Positions 43,926 through 53,907 of a DNA stretch of 64,000 nt are shown piece after piece. Position 1 is the first letter of the stretch; every line of letters starts with the position of its first letter. Under the pieces are notes generated by a model. It ran no database searches. It was given only the letters and a program-made list of their open reading frames with translations, and was not told where the DNA came from. The stretch comes from Geomonas oryzae (GTDB lineage Bacteria; Desulfobacterota; Desulfuromonadia; Geobacterales; Geobacteraceae). The stretch covers positions 62,001 through 126,000 of the forward strand of contig NZ_RAHW01000011.1 in the NCBI RefSeq assembly GCF_004117875.1, given 5' to 3'. Both the position numbers and the translations under genes were made by a program.

Positions 43926-46040
43926 GTGAATTTGAGCATCGTAAAGAAGGGCACCATACTGACCGTCACCATCGTCATTACCGCGGTGAGCGTCACCACG
44001 TACGTCTCTTTGGCCAAAATGAGGCGGGAGATGGTGCGCGTGGCCACCGCGTCACAGGAAAGCAGGCTCAACACCTTTTGGGAGCTGCTCAGGCAAAAGG
44101 GAGCATGCCGGGTCGAAGGGAGCCGCCTGATGGCGGGGGACTGCGTCCTAAACGGCGACAACGAGCTTCCCGACAAGGTGGCGAAGATCTGCGGCGGGAC
44201 GGCCACCATCTTCATGAATGACGTCAGGGTGGCCACCAACGTAGTGAAGGAGGACGGCAGCCGAGCGGTGGGGACGAGGCTCGAGGGTCCCGCCTACGAT
44301 GCCCTCTTCAAGAAGGGGGAAGGTTACCGTGGCGTCGCGCCGATCCTCAACACCCCCTACTTCACCGCCTACGATCCGATCCGTGACAACAGCGGGCAGG
44401 TGATCGGCGCTTTATACGTCGGGGTGAAGACCGCGGATTTCCTCCAATCCTTCGAACACACGCGAACGACGGTGATCGCCCTGGCATTTGCCTTCACCCT
44501 TTTCGCCAGCTGCATCGCCGCCTGGTTCACGCGCCTGCTGCTCGCCCCGCTGAAGAAGGCGGTTTCCATCACCGAGGCCGTGGCGACGGGGGACCTCACC
44601 GTGGCGATTCCGGCGGGTGGAGACGACGAGGCCGGTAAACTCCTCGAGTCGTTGAGGGCAATGGTGACCGAGCTGCGCGGCATGATCAGCAGGGTGAGCG
44701 GGTCCGCGGAAAGCGTGCAGGGAATATCGGCCGACCTCTCCGCCGAAGCCGCGGGTGCTGTGGCGGCCGCGCGCCGCCAGCAGGGCAAAGTGATCGAGAC
44801 GTCGTCCTACGTCGAGACCATCGCCGGCAAGGCCGAGGAGATCGAGAATGAAACGCAGCGGCTCGCCCGTGCTGCGTCGGAGTCCTCCGCATCGATCCTG
44901 GAGATGACGGCGACAACGGAGGAGGTAGCCCTCAACGCGGAGCGACTCACCTCGCTGATCGCCGAGGTGACCGCCTCGATCATGCAGAGCGCGAGCGCCA
45001 GCGGCGAGATCGGCGAACACACCGTGGCGCTCGTCTCCTCCTCCATGTCGACGGCGTCATCGATCCTGGAGATGGAAGCGGCCACCAACACGGTAAAGGG
45101 AAACGCCGTGCTCACCGCAGAGGTGGCGGAGGTCGTGGAACAAGACGCCCTCAAGGGGGTCGAGGCGGTACGGGCGATGCGCCAGGGGATAAGCGAGATC
45201 CGCGCCTCGTCCGGGGTCACCAACCAGGTCATCACGACGCTCACCGCGAGGACGCACGAGATCGGGGCGATATCCTCCGTGATCGACGACATCGCCAAGA
45301 GAACCTCGCTGCTCGCGCTGAACGCAAGCATCATCGCGGCGCAGGCCGGCCAGCACGGCAAGGCTTTCGCGGTGGTCGCCGAGGAGATCAAGATGCTCGC
45401 CTCGAGCACCGCCCGTTCCACCAGCGAGATAGCCGGCCTGATCGCCGGCGTGCAGGAAGAGACCGAGCGGGCGGTGAACGCGCTCAAGGAGACGGATCAG
45501 CGCATCGCGGCGGGAGAGGAGCTGAGTTCACGCTCCGGCGACGCCCTGGAGAAGATCGTGAGCGGCGTCTCCACCGCGAGAAGCCACATAAGCGGCATCG
45601 CGCGGGCCACGGCGGAACAGGCGAAGGGGACGGGCCTCATCCGGGAGGCGATGGACCGGGTGACCGACATGACCGAGCGGATCGAACGCGCCATCAGGGA
45701 GCAGTCCGGAGCCAAGGAAGCGATCATGGTTGCCTCTGAGCAGATGAAAGAATTGGCCGCACAGTTCCAGTGGGCGACCCGCGAGCAGAGCAAGGTGGGG
45801 CGCGACATCTCAAATTCGATCCTGGACGTCTCGGACATGTCGCAGAAGATCGAAAAGGCCTGCGCGGTGCAGGCCAAGGAGAGCACCCAGATCGCAGCGG
45901 CGGTGGCCGAGATCAACGCCGACGCGGACCGCTGCCTGCAGGCCGCGGCGCTTCTCGAGGCGGGGGCGGCGAAGCTCACCGGCCAGGTGGGCGTCCTGCG
46001 TGAGGGGACCGGCGCCTTCAGGCTGCAGGGAGGCCATTGA
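43926..46040 (+). CDS. Methyl-accepting chemotaxis protein with non-canonical signalling tip
   Basis: The 704-residue protein has a transmembrane helix (residues 8-30), a periplasmic Cache-type sensor (ICGGTATIFMNDVRVATNV, then SRAVGTRLEGPAYDAL), a second helix near 180, a HAMP domain and a long signalling coil. The tip reads LALNASIIAAQAGQHGKAF, whereas canonical tips read [15 protein letters not shown]. Thus the CheA/CheW and trimer contact Glu, Arg and Glu positions carry Ile, Gln and Gln. The GTG at 43926 has AAGGA upstream; an ATG at 43860 is less likely. Ligand unknown. Confidence 0.85.
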   Translation: MNLSIVKKGTILTVTIVITAVSVTTYVSLAKMRREMVRVATASQESRLNTFWELLRQKGACRVEGSRLMAGDCVLNGDNELPDKVAKICGGTATIFMNDVRVATNVVKEDGSRAVGTRLEGPAYDALFKKGEGYRGVAPILNTPYFTAYDPIRDNSGQVIGALYVGVKTADFLQSFEHTRTTVIALAFAFTLFASCIAAWFTRLLLAPLKKAVSITEAVATGDLTVAIPAGGDDEAGKLLESLRAMVTELRGMISRVSGSAESVQGISADLSAEAAGAVAAARRQQGKVIETSSYVETIAGKAEEIENETQRLARAASESSASILEMTATTEEVALNAERLTSLIAEVTASIMQSASASGEIGEHTVALVSSSMSTASSILEMEAATNTVKGNAVLTAEVAEVVEQDALKGVEAVRAMRQGISEIRASSGVTNQVITTLTARTHEIGAISSVIDDIAKRTSLLALNASIIAAQAGQHGKAFAVVAEEIKMLASSTARSTSEIAGLIAGVQEETERAVNALKETDQRIAAGEELSSRSGDALEKIVSGVSTARSHISGIARATAEQAKGTGLIREAMDRVTDMTERIERAIREQSGAKEAIMVASEQMKELAAQFQWATREQSKVGRDISNSILDVSDMSQKIEKACAVQAKESTQIAAAVAEINADADRCLQAAALLEAGAAKLTGQVGVLREGTGAFRLQGGH

Positions 46041-46132
46041 AAGAAGAGATGCGGTGTGCTAGCATCGGGCCCGGCCGCACGTCAGGAAAATCCCGACGGC
46101 TCCCGGAGCCGTCCGATGCCGAAGAGGTCGTT

Positions 46133-46468
46133 ATGACGCCCTTTAGTTTTTTCGCCACCCCTTCCTTCAAGACGAAGATCGCGAAGATCGAAAAACACGA
46201 CCCGCCGGGTCACGCGCGCATCCAGTCGGTCATCGACCGGCTCCTTTTGAACCCGAGCGACGCCGACGGCTGGATGCACGGAGAGTACCACGGCCGCCTG
46301 AAGAAGTACGTGGGGCGGCGCGACTACCGGCTCATCTACCACTGGTGCGAGCTCTGCCGCAAGGAAGGGCACAAGCTTCACTCCCAATGCGGCTTCTGCT
46401 CCGAAGTCACCGACAACAGCGTCATCTTCTTCGACGTCTACCACAAGAACGAGGCGAACAGGCTCTAG
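46133..46468 (+). CDS. RelE/ParE-like protein without an antitoxin neighbour
   Basis: The 111-residue protein resembles the RelE/ParE toxin fold: FKTKIAKIEKHDPPGHARIQ, then GEYHGRLKKYVGRRDYRLIY and a final VIFFDVYHKNEANRL, the pattern of plasmid-stabilisation proteins. An insertion with four Cys (CELCRK, then CGFCSE) between the last two strands is unusual and may bind metal. No antitoxin gene lies next to it. An upstream in-frame start overlaps the chemoreceptor; the ATG at 46133 begins where family similarity starts. Confidence 0.65.
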   Translation: MTPFSFFATPSFKTKIAKIEKHDPPGHARIQSVIDRLLLNPSDADGWMHGEYHGRLKKYVGRRDYRLIYHWCELCRKEGHKLHSQCGFCSEVTDNSVIFFDVYHKNEANRL

Positions 46469-46471
46469 GCC

Positions 46472-47596
46472 ATGAAGGCAAGCGAAACGACGGCAAAAAG
46501 GCGCCAGCAGCTTTTGCGCTTCATATCGAGGGACCTGCTCGGGCCGGTGGTGGGCAGGATGCCGAAATCGAGCATCGAGTCCCTTGAGAAGGCCTCGTAC
46601 TTCCCGAACATCCGCAGACACATCCTCGACATCATCCCGGTAACCGACGCGCGCATCGTGAAACACGAGACCCGCGCCACGTATCCACCATTCATAAGAA
46701 CCGAGGCGGTATTCAACAGGCGCAACCTCTACCTCTTGAATGACGCCACGGTTTCCCCATTCTCCGGCATGGCCTGGATCGGGAACCGGATCATCGAAGA
46801 GAGCGTCGGTTCCCTGCGCCGCATCATGGACTGGGGGGACGTGCTGCACGAGCCGCTCCTGCCGGTGACCGCACTTGCGAGTGCGGAGCCTGTGGTGGTT
46901 TGCCACCCCGCAAACTACTTTCACTGGCTCATGGAGGTGCTGCCGAACCTGCTTTTCACCGTTGCCAGGTTCCCCGAGGTGAGGATCGTTCTCCCGGAAG
47001 AGGTGCCGCGCTACGTGAGCGAAGGGCTTTCCACCGCGCTCGGCACCGACGCGGAGAAGCGCTTCATCCGATGTCCGGGCCCGGTACGTGTCGAGCGACT
47101 GGTGGTGCCGCAGTACCACACCCAGCCGGAATTCACCGATCCCCGGGTGATCGCCATGCTGCAAAGCGCGGTGAAGGGGAAGGTAGTGGCGGATGGGGCT
47201 CTACCGCGTGCAGGACGCGGCGGCAGGATCTACGTCTCGAGGGGGAAAAGCAGGCGGCGGTTGGCCGGCGAAGAACTGCTGGAGCAGCGGCTGAAGGAGA
47301 TCGGCTTCACCATCCTGCACTGCGAGGATTTATCCTTCGCCGAGCAGATACGGGTCTTTCACGATGCGGAGACGGTGGTGGGGACGCACGGCGCCGGCCT
47401 CACCAACGTGGTCTGGTCGCAGCCGGGGGGCCGCGTCATCGAGATCTTCGCCAACAACTACGTCCTCGACTGCTACGCCTGGCTGAGCTTCAGCCGCGGC
47501 ATGGAGTACCGCCACGTCGTCTGCGACACCGGGCACCGGATCGACGAGAAGGCCATGGACGAGGTGCTTAGCATGTGCGGGGGGGAACGACCATGA
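46472..47596 (+). CDS. GT61 family glycosyltransferase
   Basis: The 374-residue protein carries the GT61/DUF563 signatures: CHPANYFHWLMEVLPNLLF near residue 145, IYVSRGKSRRRLAGEELLE near 250 and the donor-site VVGTHGAGLTNVVWSQPGG near 305 followed by VIEIFANNYV. Bacterial members decorate lipopolysaccharide or exopolysaccharide, often with xylose or arabinose; that is family knowledge. It begins three bases after the RelE-like gene, and a thioesterase follows. Its acceptor is unknown. Confidence 0.88.
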   Translation: MKASETTAKRRQQLLRFISRDLLGPVVGRMPKSSIESLEKASYFPNIRRHILDIIPVTDARIVKHETRATYPPFIRTEAVFNRRNLYLLNDATVSPFSGMAWIGNRIIEESVGSLRRIMDWGDVLHEPLLPVTALASAEPVVVCHPANYFHWLMEVLPNLLFTVARFPEVRIVLPEEVPRYVSEGLSTALGTDAEKRFIRCPGPVRVERLVVPQYHTQPEFTDPRVIAMLQSAVKGKVVADGALPRAGRGGRIYVSRGKSRRRLAGEELLEQRLKEIGFTILHCEDLSFAEQIRVFHDAETVVGTHGAGLTNVVWSQPGGRVIEIFANNYVLDCYAWLSFSRGMEYRHVVCDTGHRIDEKAMDEVLSMCGGERP

Positions 47597-47612
47597 GGGG
47601 GGAAAGCGACAG

Positions 47613-48047
47613 ATGTACGACTACGAGGAGCTGGTAAGCGCTGACCGGCCGGGATTCCGGCTGCCGGGATGGATCGCCTGCGCCCCCTTCGAGGAATACC
47701 TGGGGATGCGGATCGACGAGGTGAGGGACGGCCGCGCCGTGCTCAGCATGCCGTTCAAGGTGAAGCTCGCGCAGGGAAAGGGGCTCATGCACGGCGGCGC
47801 GGTCACCTCCATCGCCGACACCGCCGTCGCCATGGCCATCAAGAGCATGGTCCCCGAGGGGACCGACTTCGTCACCGTGGAGATGAATCTGAAGTTCCTC
47901 GCCCCGGTACATGAGGGGACGGTCCGTGCCGAGGCAAGGGCAGTCCCGCAGGGGGAGAGAAAGATCGCAGGGGAGGCCGACATCTACAACGGCGAGACGA
48001 AGGTGGCCGAATTCCGCGCCCTCTTCGTGATCAAGAAAAAGGGGTGA
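47613..48047 (+). CDS. PaaI-type hotdog thioesterase
   Basis: The 144-residue protein is a single hotdog domain: FEEYLGMRIDEVRDGRAVLS, the central helix GLMHGGAVTSIADTAVAMAI near residue 66 with the His-Gly-Gly motif and downstream Asp, and FVTVEMNLKFLAPVHEGTV near 92. It would hydrolyse small acyl- or phenylacyl-CoA thioesters. It lies convergent to an enoyl-CoA hydratase gene. Confidence 0.88.
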   Translation: MYDYEELVSADRPGFRLPGWIACAPFEEYLGMRIDEVRDGRAVLSMPFKVKLAQGKGLMHGGAVTSIADTAVAMAIKSMVPEGTDFVTVEMNLKFLAPVHEGTVRAEARAVPQGERKIAGEADIYNGETKVAEFRALFVIKKKG

Positions 48048-48060
48048 TCCCCCCGCCCCG

Positions 48061-48843
48061 TCAGCGGTCCTGGAACTCCGGCGGCCGCTTCTCCAAAAAC
48101 GCCCCCATCCCCTCCTTCTGGTCGAAGGTAGAGAAGCTGTAGCCGAAGAGCTCCGCCTCGTAGAAGCAGGCACGCGCAAGGTCCATCTCCAGGCCGTGCA
48201 CGACCGCCTCCTTGCAGAGCCTCGCCGCGACGCGCCCCTTGGAGGCGATCTTAGCCGCCAGGGTACGCGCCTCTAAAAGCAGTTCATCCTGGGGGACCAC
48301 CCGGTTCACGAGCCCTATGCGCAACGCCTCGGCGGCGTCGATCATCTCCCCGGTCAGGATCATCTCGAGCGCCCTCCCCTTGCCGATAAGCCTTGGAAGC
48401 CGCTGCGACCCGCCGAAGCCGGGGAGGATGCCGATGTTTATCTCGGGCTGGCCGAACTTCGCGTTTTGCGAGGCGAGGCGGATGTCGCAGGCGAGCGCCA
48501 GCTCGCACCCGCCGCCGAGGGCGTAGCCGTTGACGGCGGCGATGAAGGGCTTGGAGGAAGCCTCCATCGAGGCGAAAATGCGGTGCGCCAAAAGCGCGAG
48601 TTCCCGCGCCTCGGCCGAGATCATGTCACGCATGACCGCGATGTCCGCACCCGCCACGAACGCCTTCGCCCCCGCCCCGGTCACGATGACCGCCCTTACC
48701 TCCTGGTCCCGCTCGATCTCGACGACGACCTGCTCGAGCTCCTCCAGGGTACCCCTCGTCATCGCGTTCATGGCCGTGGGGCGGTTGATCGTCACCGTTG
48801 CGATGCGATCCGTCACTTCCAGCAACAGGTTTTCCAGTTCCAT
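48061..48843 (-). CDS. Enoyl-CoA hydratase/isomerase (crotonase family)
   Basis: The 260-residue protein has the crotonase oxyanion-hole segments [16 protein letters not shown] near residue 58 and [18 protein letters not shown] near 107, with catalytic Glu in GCELA and in [20 protein letters not shown] near 130. Length and motifs match 3-hydroxybutyryl-CoA dehydratase type enzymes of beta-oxidation and butyrate-type pathways. It ends 13 bases from the convergent thioesterase. Exact substrate is not determined. Confidence 0.92.
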   Translation of the reverse strand: MELENLLLEVTDRIATVTINRPTAMNAMTRGTLEELEQVVVEIERDQEVRAVIVTGAGAKAFVAGADIAVMRDMISAEARELALLAHRIFASMEASSKPFIAAVNGYALGGGCELALACDIRLASQNAKFGQPEINIGILPGFGGSQRLPRLIGKGRALEMILTGEMIDAAEALRIGLVNRVVPQDELLLEARTLAAKIASKGRVAARLCKEAVVHGLEMDLARACFYEAELFGYSFSTFDQKEGMGAFLEKRPPEFQDR

Positions 48844-49023
48844 ATGCCCTCCCGATATTAAGAGCTTCCGTGCCGGACGCGCGGACGTAGAGACGCAGCT
48901 TCTTTGCGTGCGTTATTAATGAGCATATCGGGTATTAAGCGACTGGCAACTACGGCATTAGGACAAGGAATTGAATCAACAATGAACAACCGGGCATTTT
49001 CACCTCTGAAGGCTCGGCACACG

Positions 49024-50142
49024 CTACCCGTAGATCCCTCTTCTCATCCGCTCCTGCATCAGCTCGTGCATCCGCGCATCGACATTTTCGGGCGTGACCC
49101 CATTTCTCAGGCAGATATCGCGCACGGCGGCTATCCGCCCGGTCTCCTTCAGTTGGTCCAGCCGCAGCAGGTGCCCGGTCCGCTTCCCCACCTGGAAATA
49201 CATCCGCTGCTCCGGCTCAAGCTCGAGGAACCTTCTCGGCACCGCGGCCATCCGCTCCCTGCAGCCGGGGAGGTCGCAGTTCAACTCCTGGAAGAGGTTG
49301 TAGCCGTGGTCGCTTCTGACCGAGCTGGTGATGCCGCCAAGCCCTTCCAGGAACGTGAGGATTTCCCTCGCGAGCACCAGGTCCGGCGCGAAGCGGAAAT
49401 CCATGTCGTTCGAGGGGAAGAGATCCTGTCCCTCCAGGATGTGCAGCGTCCTGAAGCGGATGAAGTCAGGGTTGATCCTGTTGATCACCTCGGCGCTCTC
49501 CTCGGCGTGCTCCCGCGAAAACTCCGTCCCGCCGAGCCCGGCCAGGAAGTACTCGGAGAGTTCCAGCCCGGCCCCCTTCACCTTCAGGCCGGCCACGATC
49601 TGTTCCTCCTTCGTCACCCCCTTTCGCACCAGCTTTAAAAGCTTGTCGGAGCCGGTCTCCATCCCGACGTGGATCCGGTTCAGCCCGGCGGCGGCGAGCT
49701 CCTTGAGGGCTGCGTCCGGTATGCGGGCGAGACTCGCGGAGCGTGCGTAGCAGGTGATCCTCTTCACCTCCGGGAACCGCTCCTTCAGGTGGACGAGAAC
49801 CCGCACCAGGTGCTCCGGGCGGTAGGTGAGGGCGTCGGCATCCTGAAGGAACACCGATTCCATTCCCGAGCAGTACCAGCTCCAGGCCGCCGGCACCTCC
49901 TGCCGGTTCCCGACCAGTGACTGGAGCGGCTCGCCCGCAGCGATCCTTTTGATGAAGTGATGAATGCAGTCGATGTCGCGGATCACCTCCTCCGGCGGCC
50001 GAATGGAGAACTTCCGCTTCTTGTAGAGGGAGCAGAAGGTGCACCGGTTCCAGGGGCAGTTCCGGTTCACGCGGATGAGGAGGCTTTCCGCCTCGCTTGG
50101 GGGACGTATGGGGCCCTGTTCGAACCCTGCGTATGCTCGCAT
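49024..50142 (-). CDS. Radical SAM protein with CX4CX2C cluster motif
   Basis: The 372-residue protein has its [4Fe-4S]/SAM site at residues 29-37, CPWNRCTFC, with four residues between the first two Cys instead of the canonical three. It is followed by a TIM-barrel-like region with CYARSASLARIP and GLNRIHVGMETGSDKLLKLV near 190, as in HemN/Elp3-like proteins. AGGAGATC precedes the ATG. No partner or substrate is suggested by neighbours. Confidence 0.83.
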   Translation of the reverse strand: MRAYAGFEQGPIRPPSEAESLLIRVNRNCPWNRCTFCSLYKKRKFSIRPPEEVIRDIDCIHHFIKRIAAGEPLQSLVGNRQEVPAAWSWYCSGMESVFLQDADALTYRPEHLVRVLVHLKERFPEVKRITCYARSASLARIPDAALKELAAAGLNRIHVGMETGSDKLLKLVRKGVTKEEQIVAGLKVKGAGLELSEYFLAGLGGTEFSREHAEESAEVINRINPDFIRFRTLHILEGQDLFPSNDMDFRFAPDLVLAREILTFLEGLGGITSSVRSDHGYNLFQELNCDLPGCRERMAAVPRRFLELEPEQRMYFQVGKRTGHLLRLDQLKETGRIAAVRDICLRNGVTPENVDARMHELMQERMRRGIYG

Positions 50143-50303
50143 GGCGATCTCCTGAAACTCCCGGCTATCTGTTCAGCAACTCCACCGCCAGCCCCACCCC
50201 GTCGAGGGAGGGGAGAACTGGAAATGTTCGACTTCGGCAGCGCATATGTATTGAACCCATTTCATCCACAGTCGGCCGTCGCCCGTTTCGCGACCGGCGC
50301 CGT

Positions 50304-51077
50304 CTAATACCCGAACCTGGCCGAGATGTCGGCGGCGCCCTGTTTCAACAACGGCACCAGCTCCCGCTCCATCCGCTCGAGCGGGAAACGCTGCGAAGGC
50401 CCCAGGATGCTGAGCGCACCGATGACGCGCGAGGTGTAGTCGCGGATCGGCGCTCCGACACTCGTCACCCCCTCGTTCAATTCCTCCATCTCGACCGCGT
50501 ACCCCTGCTGGGCGACCAACCGCAGTTGGTGTCTCCAGCGCTCCGGATCGACGATGGTGTGGGGTGTGTGCTTTTCGAATTTGTTGGTGGAGGCATACCT
50601 GACGATGGCCTCCTCGGCGAAGTGGGCCAGGAGGGATTTCCCCGGCGCGGTGCAGTAGGCGGGGAGCTGCACGCCGAGGGGGGGCATGACGCGCAGGTTG
50701 TGATCGCACTGCACGGCGTCCAGGTTGATCACGCTGTAGTCGGACATGATGGAGACGCAGGCGGTTTCGTTGCAGGCGGTGACAAGCCGCTCCATAACAC
50801 CACGCGACCTTCCCAGCCCACGCTGCCTGAAGGCGTTTTGGGAGAGTTCGACCGTCTTGAAGCCGAGATGGTACCGTTCCGTCAAAGCGTCCTTGCCGAG
50901 GTAATTGTGCACTTCCAAGGTGGCCAGCAACCGGAATATGTTGTTTTTGGGCAGCCCGAGGCGGCGGCTCAGCTCGGTCAAGCTGATTTCGTGGTCGTCC
51001 CCGAGGAACTGTTCCAGAACGTCGAGCGCCCGGATGACGCTCCGGTTGAAGTCCGTTTTTTCCTTCCCCTTTTTCAT
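50304..51077 (-). CDS. IclR-family transcriptional regulator
   Basis: The 257-residue protein has an N-terminal winged helix (SVIRALDVLEQFLGDDHEIS, LTELSRRLGLPKNNIFRLLA) and a C-terminal IclR effector domain (TAPGKSLLAHFAEEAIVRYA, GVTSVGAPIRDYTSRVIGAL near residue 205). The ATG at 51077 with GAGGAAG upstream is preferred to a distal in-frame start. A perfect 8-bp inverted repeat lies about 50 bases upstream and is the likely autoregulatory operator. Effector unknown. Confidence 0.9.
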   Translation of the reverse strand: MKKGKEKTDFNRSVIRALDVLEQFLGDDHEISLTELSRRLGLPKNNIFRLLATLEVHNYLGKDALTERYHLGFKTVELSQNAFRQRGLGRSRGVMERLVTACNETACVSIMSDYSVINLDAVQCDHNLRVMPPLGVQLPAYCTAPGKSLLAHFAEEAIVRYASTNKFEKHTPHTIVDPERWRHQLRLVAQQGYAVEMEELNEGVTSVGAPIRDYTSRVIGALSILGPSQRFPLERMERELVPLLKQGAADISARFGY

Positions 51078-51123
51078 GGCCCGCTTCCTCTGAACGCCCC
51101 CCGCGGCTGCCCGACAAAACCAT

Positions 51124-51156
51124 ATAATGGTATTTGCGCACTTCAATACCATATAC
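51124..51156 (-). promoter_or_regulatory. Palindromic operator upstream of the IclR gene
   Basis: ATGGTATT at 51127 and AATACCAT at 51145 form a perfect 8-bp inverted repeat with a 10-base spacer, extended by near-symmetrical TATA at both ends. The half-sites and spacing suit a dimeric winged-helix regulator. It is placed over the probable promoter of the iclR-type gene. Confidence 0.65.
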
Positions 51157-51270
51157 AGTTTTCCGTGTCAAACAACTAAAGACATCCGGGGGGGTGTTCA
51201 GATTCAGCGGCTGGAAAGTGCTACCTCGATGGGGCTACGTTGCAACGGCGCGCCCTGATGTTCCGGCCCA

Positions 51271-53298
51271 TCAGGCGAGCCGGAACCGGCCGACCAGGCG
51301 CTGCAACTCCTGCGCGGTGCCGTTTAGCTGGGCCGCGGCGACGGCGGACTCGCGTGCCGACGAAGCGGTACCCTGCACCACGTCGGTCACCTGCAGGAGG
51401 CTTTGCGAGATCTCGGAGGTGGTGGCGGTCTGCTCCTCGGCCGCCGTGGCGATCTGGTTTATCTGCATGGTGAAGGCCTCGATGCGCTCCCGGATTCCGG
51501 CAAGTGCCGCCCCCGAGCGGGAGGCCTCGTCGGTCCCCGCCTTCACCTCCTGCACCCCCTGATCCATCACCGCCACGGCGTCCTTGGTCTCCGCCTGGAT
51601 CGCCTTGATCATCACGCCGATCTCCTGGGTGGCCCTGGTGGTCCGTTCGGCGAGTGCCCTCACTTCGTCGGCCACGACGGCGAAGCCGCGCCCCTGCTCT
51701 CCGGCGCGGGCCGCCTCTATGGCGGCGTTCAATGCCAGGAGGTTCGTCTGGTCGGCGATGTCCTCGATGGTGCCGATGATCTCCCCGATCTGGTCGCTGC
51801 GCGCGCCGAGGCTCGCCACGGTCGCCGTCGACTCCTGCACCTTGGCCGCGATCTGGTCCATCACCGCAACCGTTCTCCCCACCACCTCCATGCCGTTATG
51901 CGCCGACTGGGTCGCCCGCTGGGCCTCCTCGACCGCCATCTGGCAGTTCTGGGCGATGTCGTTGGAGGTCGCCGACATCTCCTCCCCGGCGGTCGCAACA
52001 CCTGCGGTCTTGCCGACCACCTCGTCCGCGCCGGTCGCGATCTGCTCGGCCGAAACGCTCACCTGTGCCGCGGCGGCGCTCACCTCCCGGGCGGAGTCCG
52101 ACACCCTGACCAGGATCTGCCTGAGCGAAAGCGCCATGGCATCCACCCCCCTGGTGAGGCGCTCCACTTCATCCACCGGCTCCGCCGCGTCCTCCGTCAC
52201 AGAACCGACCGAGGCAAAGTCCCCGGCGGCATAGCTCGCGATCCCATCGAGCAGGCGCACCACCGGGCGGGTCACCCACCGGCGCACGAGCAGGGTGGAT
52301 ACGCCGACCAGCAGGAGGCAGACAACGGCGATGGAGCCTGCAACCGTGTTCCGCACCACGTGGGCCACGGCGTGGAGCTCTTCATCGGCTGCGCCGATGC
52401 AGACGATCCAGTTCCACTCGGGGAAGTACCGAAAGAACAGAACCCTTTCCTCCCCCGTCCCGGCCGCGGCGTAGCGGCTCACCCCCGACTTCCTGAGCAC
52501 CATATCCCGGACCGACTTGCCGACCTCCGCGGGAAGCGCCGCGGCACTCGCCGGCTCGATGACCATCTTCCCCTGGTCCGGTCCGTCTTTCGCCTCCAGA
52601 GCGAAGGCGTAACCGGATTTCCCCACCACGGCCCCCTTGAACCGTTCCTTAAGCGCCTTCAGGCCGTCGGTGAAATCAAGCCCGACGAACAGGGTCCCGA
52701 TCACCCGCCCCTGGCCGTTTTTAAGCGGCAGGTAGCGCGTCATGTAGTCCTTGTTGAAAAGGGTCGCCTTGCCGGTGAAGTCCTCGCCGTTTAAAAGGCG
52801 CCGGTAGGCGGGGTGGTTGCGGTCGAGCGCGGTACCTAGGGCGCGGCTGCCGTCCTCCTTCGTCAGCGAGGTGGCGACGCGGATGAAATCGTCGCCGCTT
52901 CTGACGAAGACGGTGGCGACACCCCTGGTCGCCTTGGTGAAGCGGTCCACGATCCCGGTGTTCCCGTTAAGGACCGTGGTGCCGGCAAGCATCACCGGAG
53001 TTTCCCGCTCTCCGGTCCTGACCGTACTTGAGTGGTCCACCTCGAAGCTTCCGGGGAAACCGGAACGGAAGAGGTCGCCGAGTTTCACGGCGCCGTCGCT
53101 GAGCGCGCCATGGTAGGAGGACATGGAGCTTACCAATAGCTCGGTCTGCAGCGCGAAGTGCCGCTCGGCGTCCCCGGTTACCCGCCTGCTCACTGCGGCG
53201 GTGAGGACCGCGGTCAGAACTGCCATGACGGCGATGATCACCACCCCCTGCCCCACTCCCAACTTGGTTGCCAACGAATACCTCGAAGCAAGCGACAT
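51271..53298 (-). CDS. Methyl-accepting chemotaxis protein with Cache sensor
   Basis: The 675-residue protein has a first transmembrane helix (residues 16-36), a large Cache_3/Cache_2 type periplasmic part (residues 40-310, including [20 protein letters not shown] and [16 protein letters not shown]), a second helix near 315-335, HAMP and signalling coil. The tip reads [20 protein letters not shown], the canonical form, so it should dock on the usual CheA/CheW array. This contrasts with the chemoreceptor encoded at 43.9-46.0 kb. Confidence 0.92.
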   Translation of the reverse strand: MSLASRYSLATKLGVGQGVVIIAVMAVLTAVLTAAVSRRVTGDAERHFALQTELLVSSMSSYHGALSDGAVKLGDLFRSGFPGSFEVDHSSTVRTGERETPVMLAGTTVLNGNTGIVDRFTKATRGVATVFVRSGDDFIRVATSLTKEDGSRALGTALDRNHPAYRRLLNGEDFTGKATLFNKDYMTRYLPLKNGQGRVIGTLFVGLDFTDGLKALKERFKGAVVGKSGYAFALEAKDGPDQGKMVIEPASAAALPAEVGKSVRDMVLRKSGVSRYAAAGTGEERVLFFRYFPEWNWIVCIGAADEELHAVAHVVRNTVAGSIAVVCLLLVGVSTLLVRRWVTRPVVRLLDGIASYAAGDFASVGSVTEDAAEPVDEVERLTRGVDAMALSLRQILVRVSDSAREVSAAAAQVSVSAEQIATGADEVVGKTAGVATAGEEMSATSNDIAQNCQMAVEEAQRATQSAHNGMEVVGRTVAVMDQIAAKVQESTATVASLGARSDQIGEIIGTIEDIADQTNLLALNAAIEAARAGEQGRGFAVVADEVRALAERTTRATQEIGVMIKAIQAETKDAVAVMDQGVQEVKAGTDEASRSGAALAGIRERIEAFTMQINQIATAAEEQTATTSEISQSLLQVTDVVQGTASSARESAVAAAQLNGTAQELQRLVGRFRLA

Positions 53299-53522
53299 AT
53301 ACCCTCCCTGGCTTTGTCGTGGTGCGCGGAGGCCGGCCGCTTCCGCGCGGTTTCAAGAGCATGGGTGGGATATCGGATGCGAATTTGTAAACTTTAATTT
53401 TATTTTTACAATCGATCGGGTGCGCGCAGCAGGCAGCCGGGGCAGGCGCGGAGGTGAAAAGGGGACCGCATCTGGTACTCTCAAAGGCGGTCGTGCCGAA
53501 CTAATGAGGCAGGGAGGTGAAC

Positions 53523-53906
53523 ATGCCGCAGTGGGTGCTGTTTTGCATCATAGGGATATGCGGAGGGGTGGCTTCGGGGCTTTTCGGGGTGGGGGGAGGG
53601 ATCGTCATCGTCCCCGCGCTGGTTTACTGGGCGGGCTTCTCCCAGCACCGGGCGACCGGCACGAGCCTCGCCGTCCTCCTTCCCCCCATCGGGCTCGCCG
53701 CGGCGCTCGAGTACTACCGGCACGGCAACGTGGACATAAAGGCGGCGCTCTTCATCGCGGCGACCATGCTGGTCGGGGCCTGGATGGGGGCCTATTTGGC
53801 CAACGAGATGAAGGGACCGCATTTGCGCCTCATGTTCGGGGTCTTCCTTACCGGCCTCGGCATCTACCTCGTCTACGGCGCCTCGAAGCGGCTTGGCTGG
53901 CTCTAG
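53523..53906 (+). CDS. Half-length TauE/SafE (TSUP) family membrane protein
   Basis: The 127-residue protein has four membrane helices and the TSUP signature GGVASGLFGVGGGIVIVPAL near residue 14, followed by QHRATGTSLAVLLPPIGLAA. TSUP proteins usually have about 250 residues in two repeats; this is one repeat, so a homodimer is likely. GGGAGG lies 6 bases before the ATG. Family substrates are sulphur-containing anions; the substrate here is unknown. Confidence 0.83.
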   Translation: MPQWVLFCIIGICGGVASGLFGVGGGIVIVPALVYWAGFSQHRATGTSLAVLLPPIGLAAALEYYRHGNVDIKAALFIAATMLVGAWMGAYLANEMKGPHLRLMFGVFLTGLGIYLVYGASKRLGWL

Positions 53907-53907
53907 C

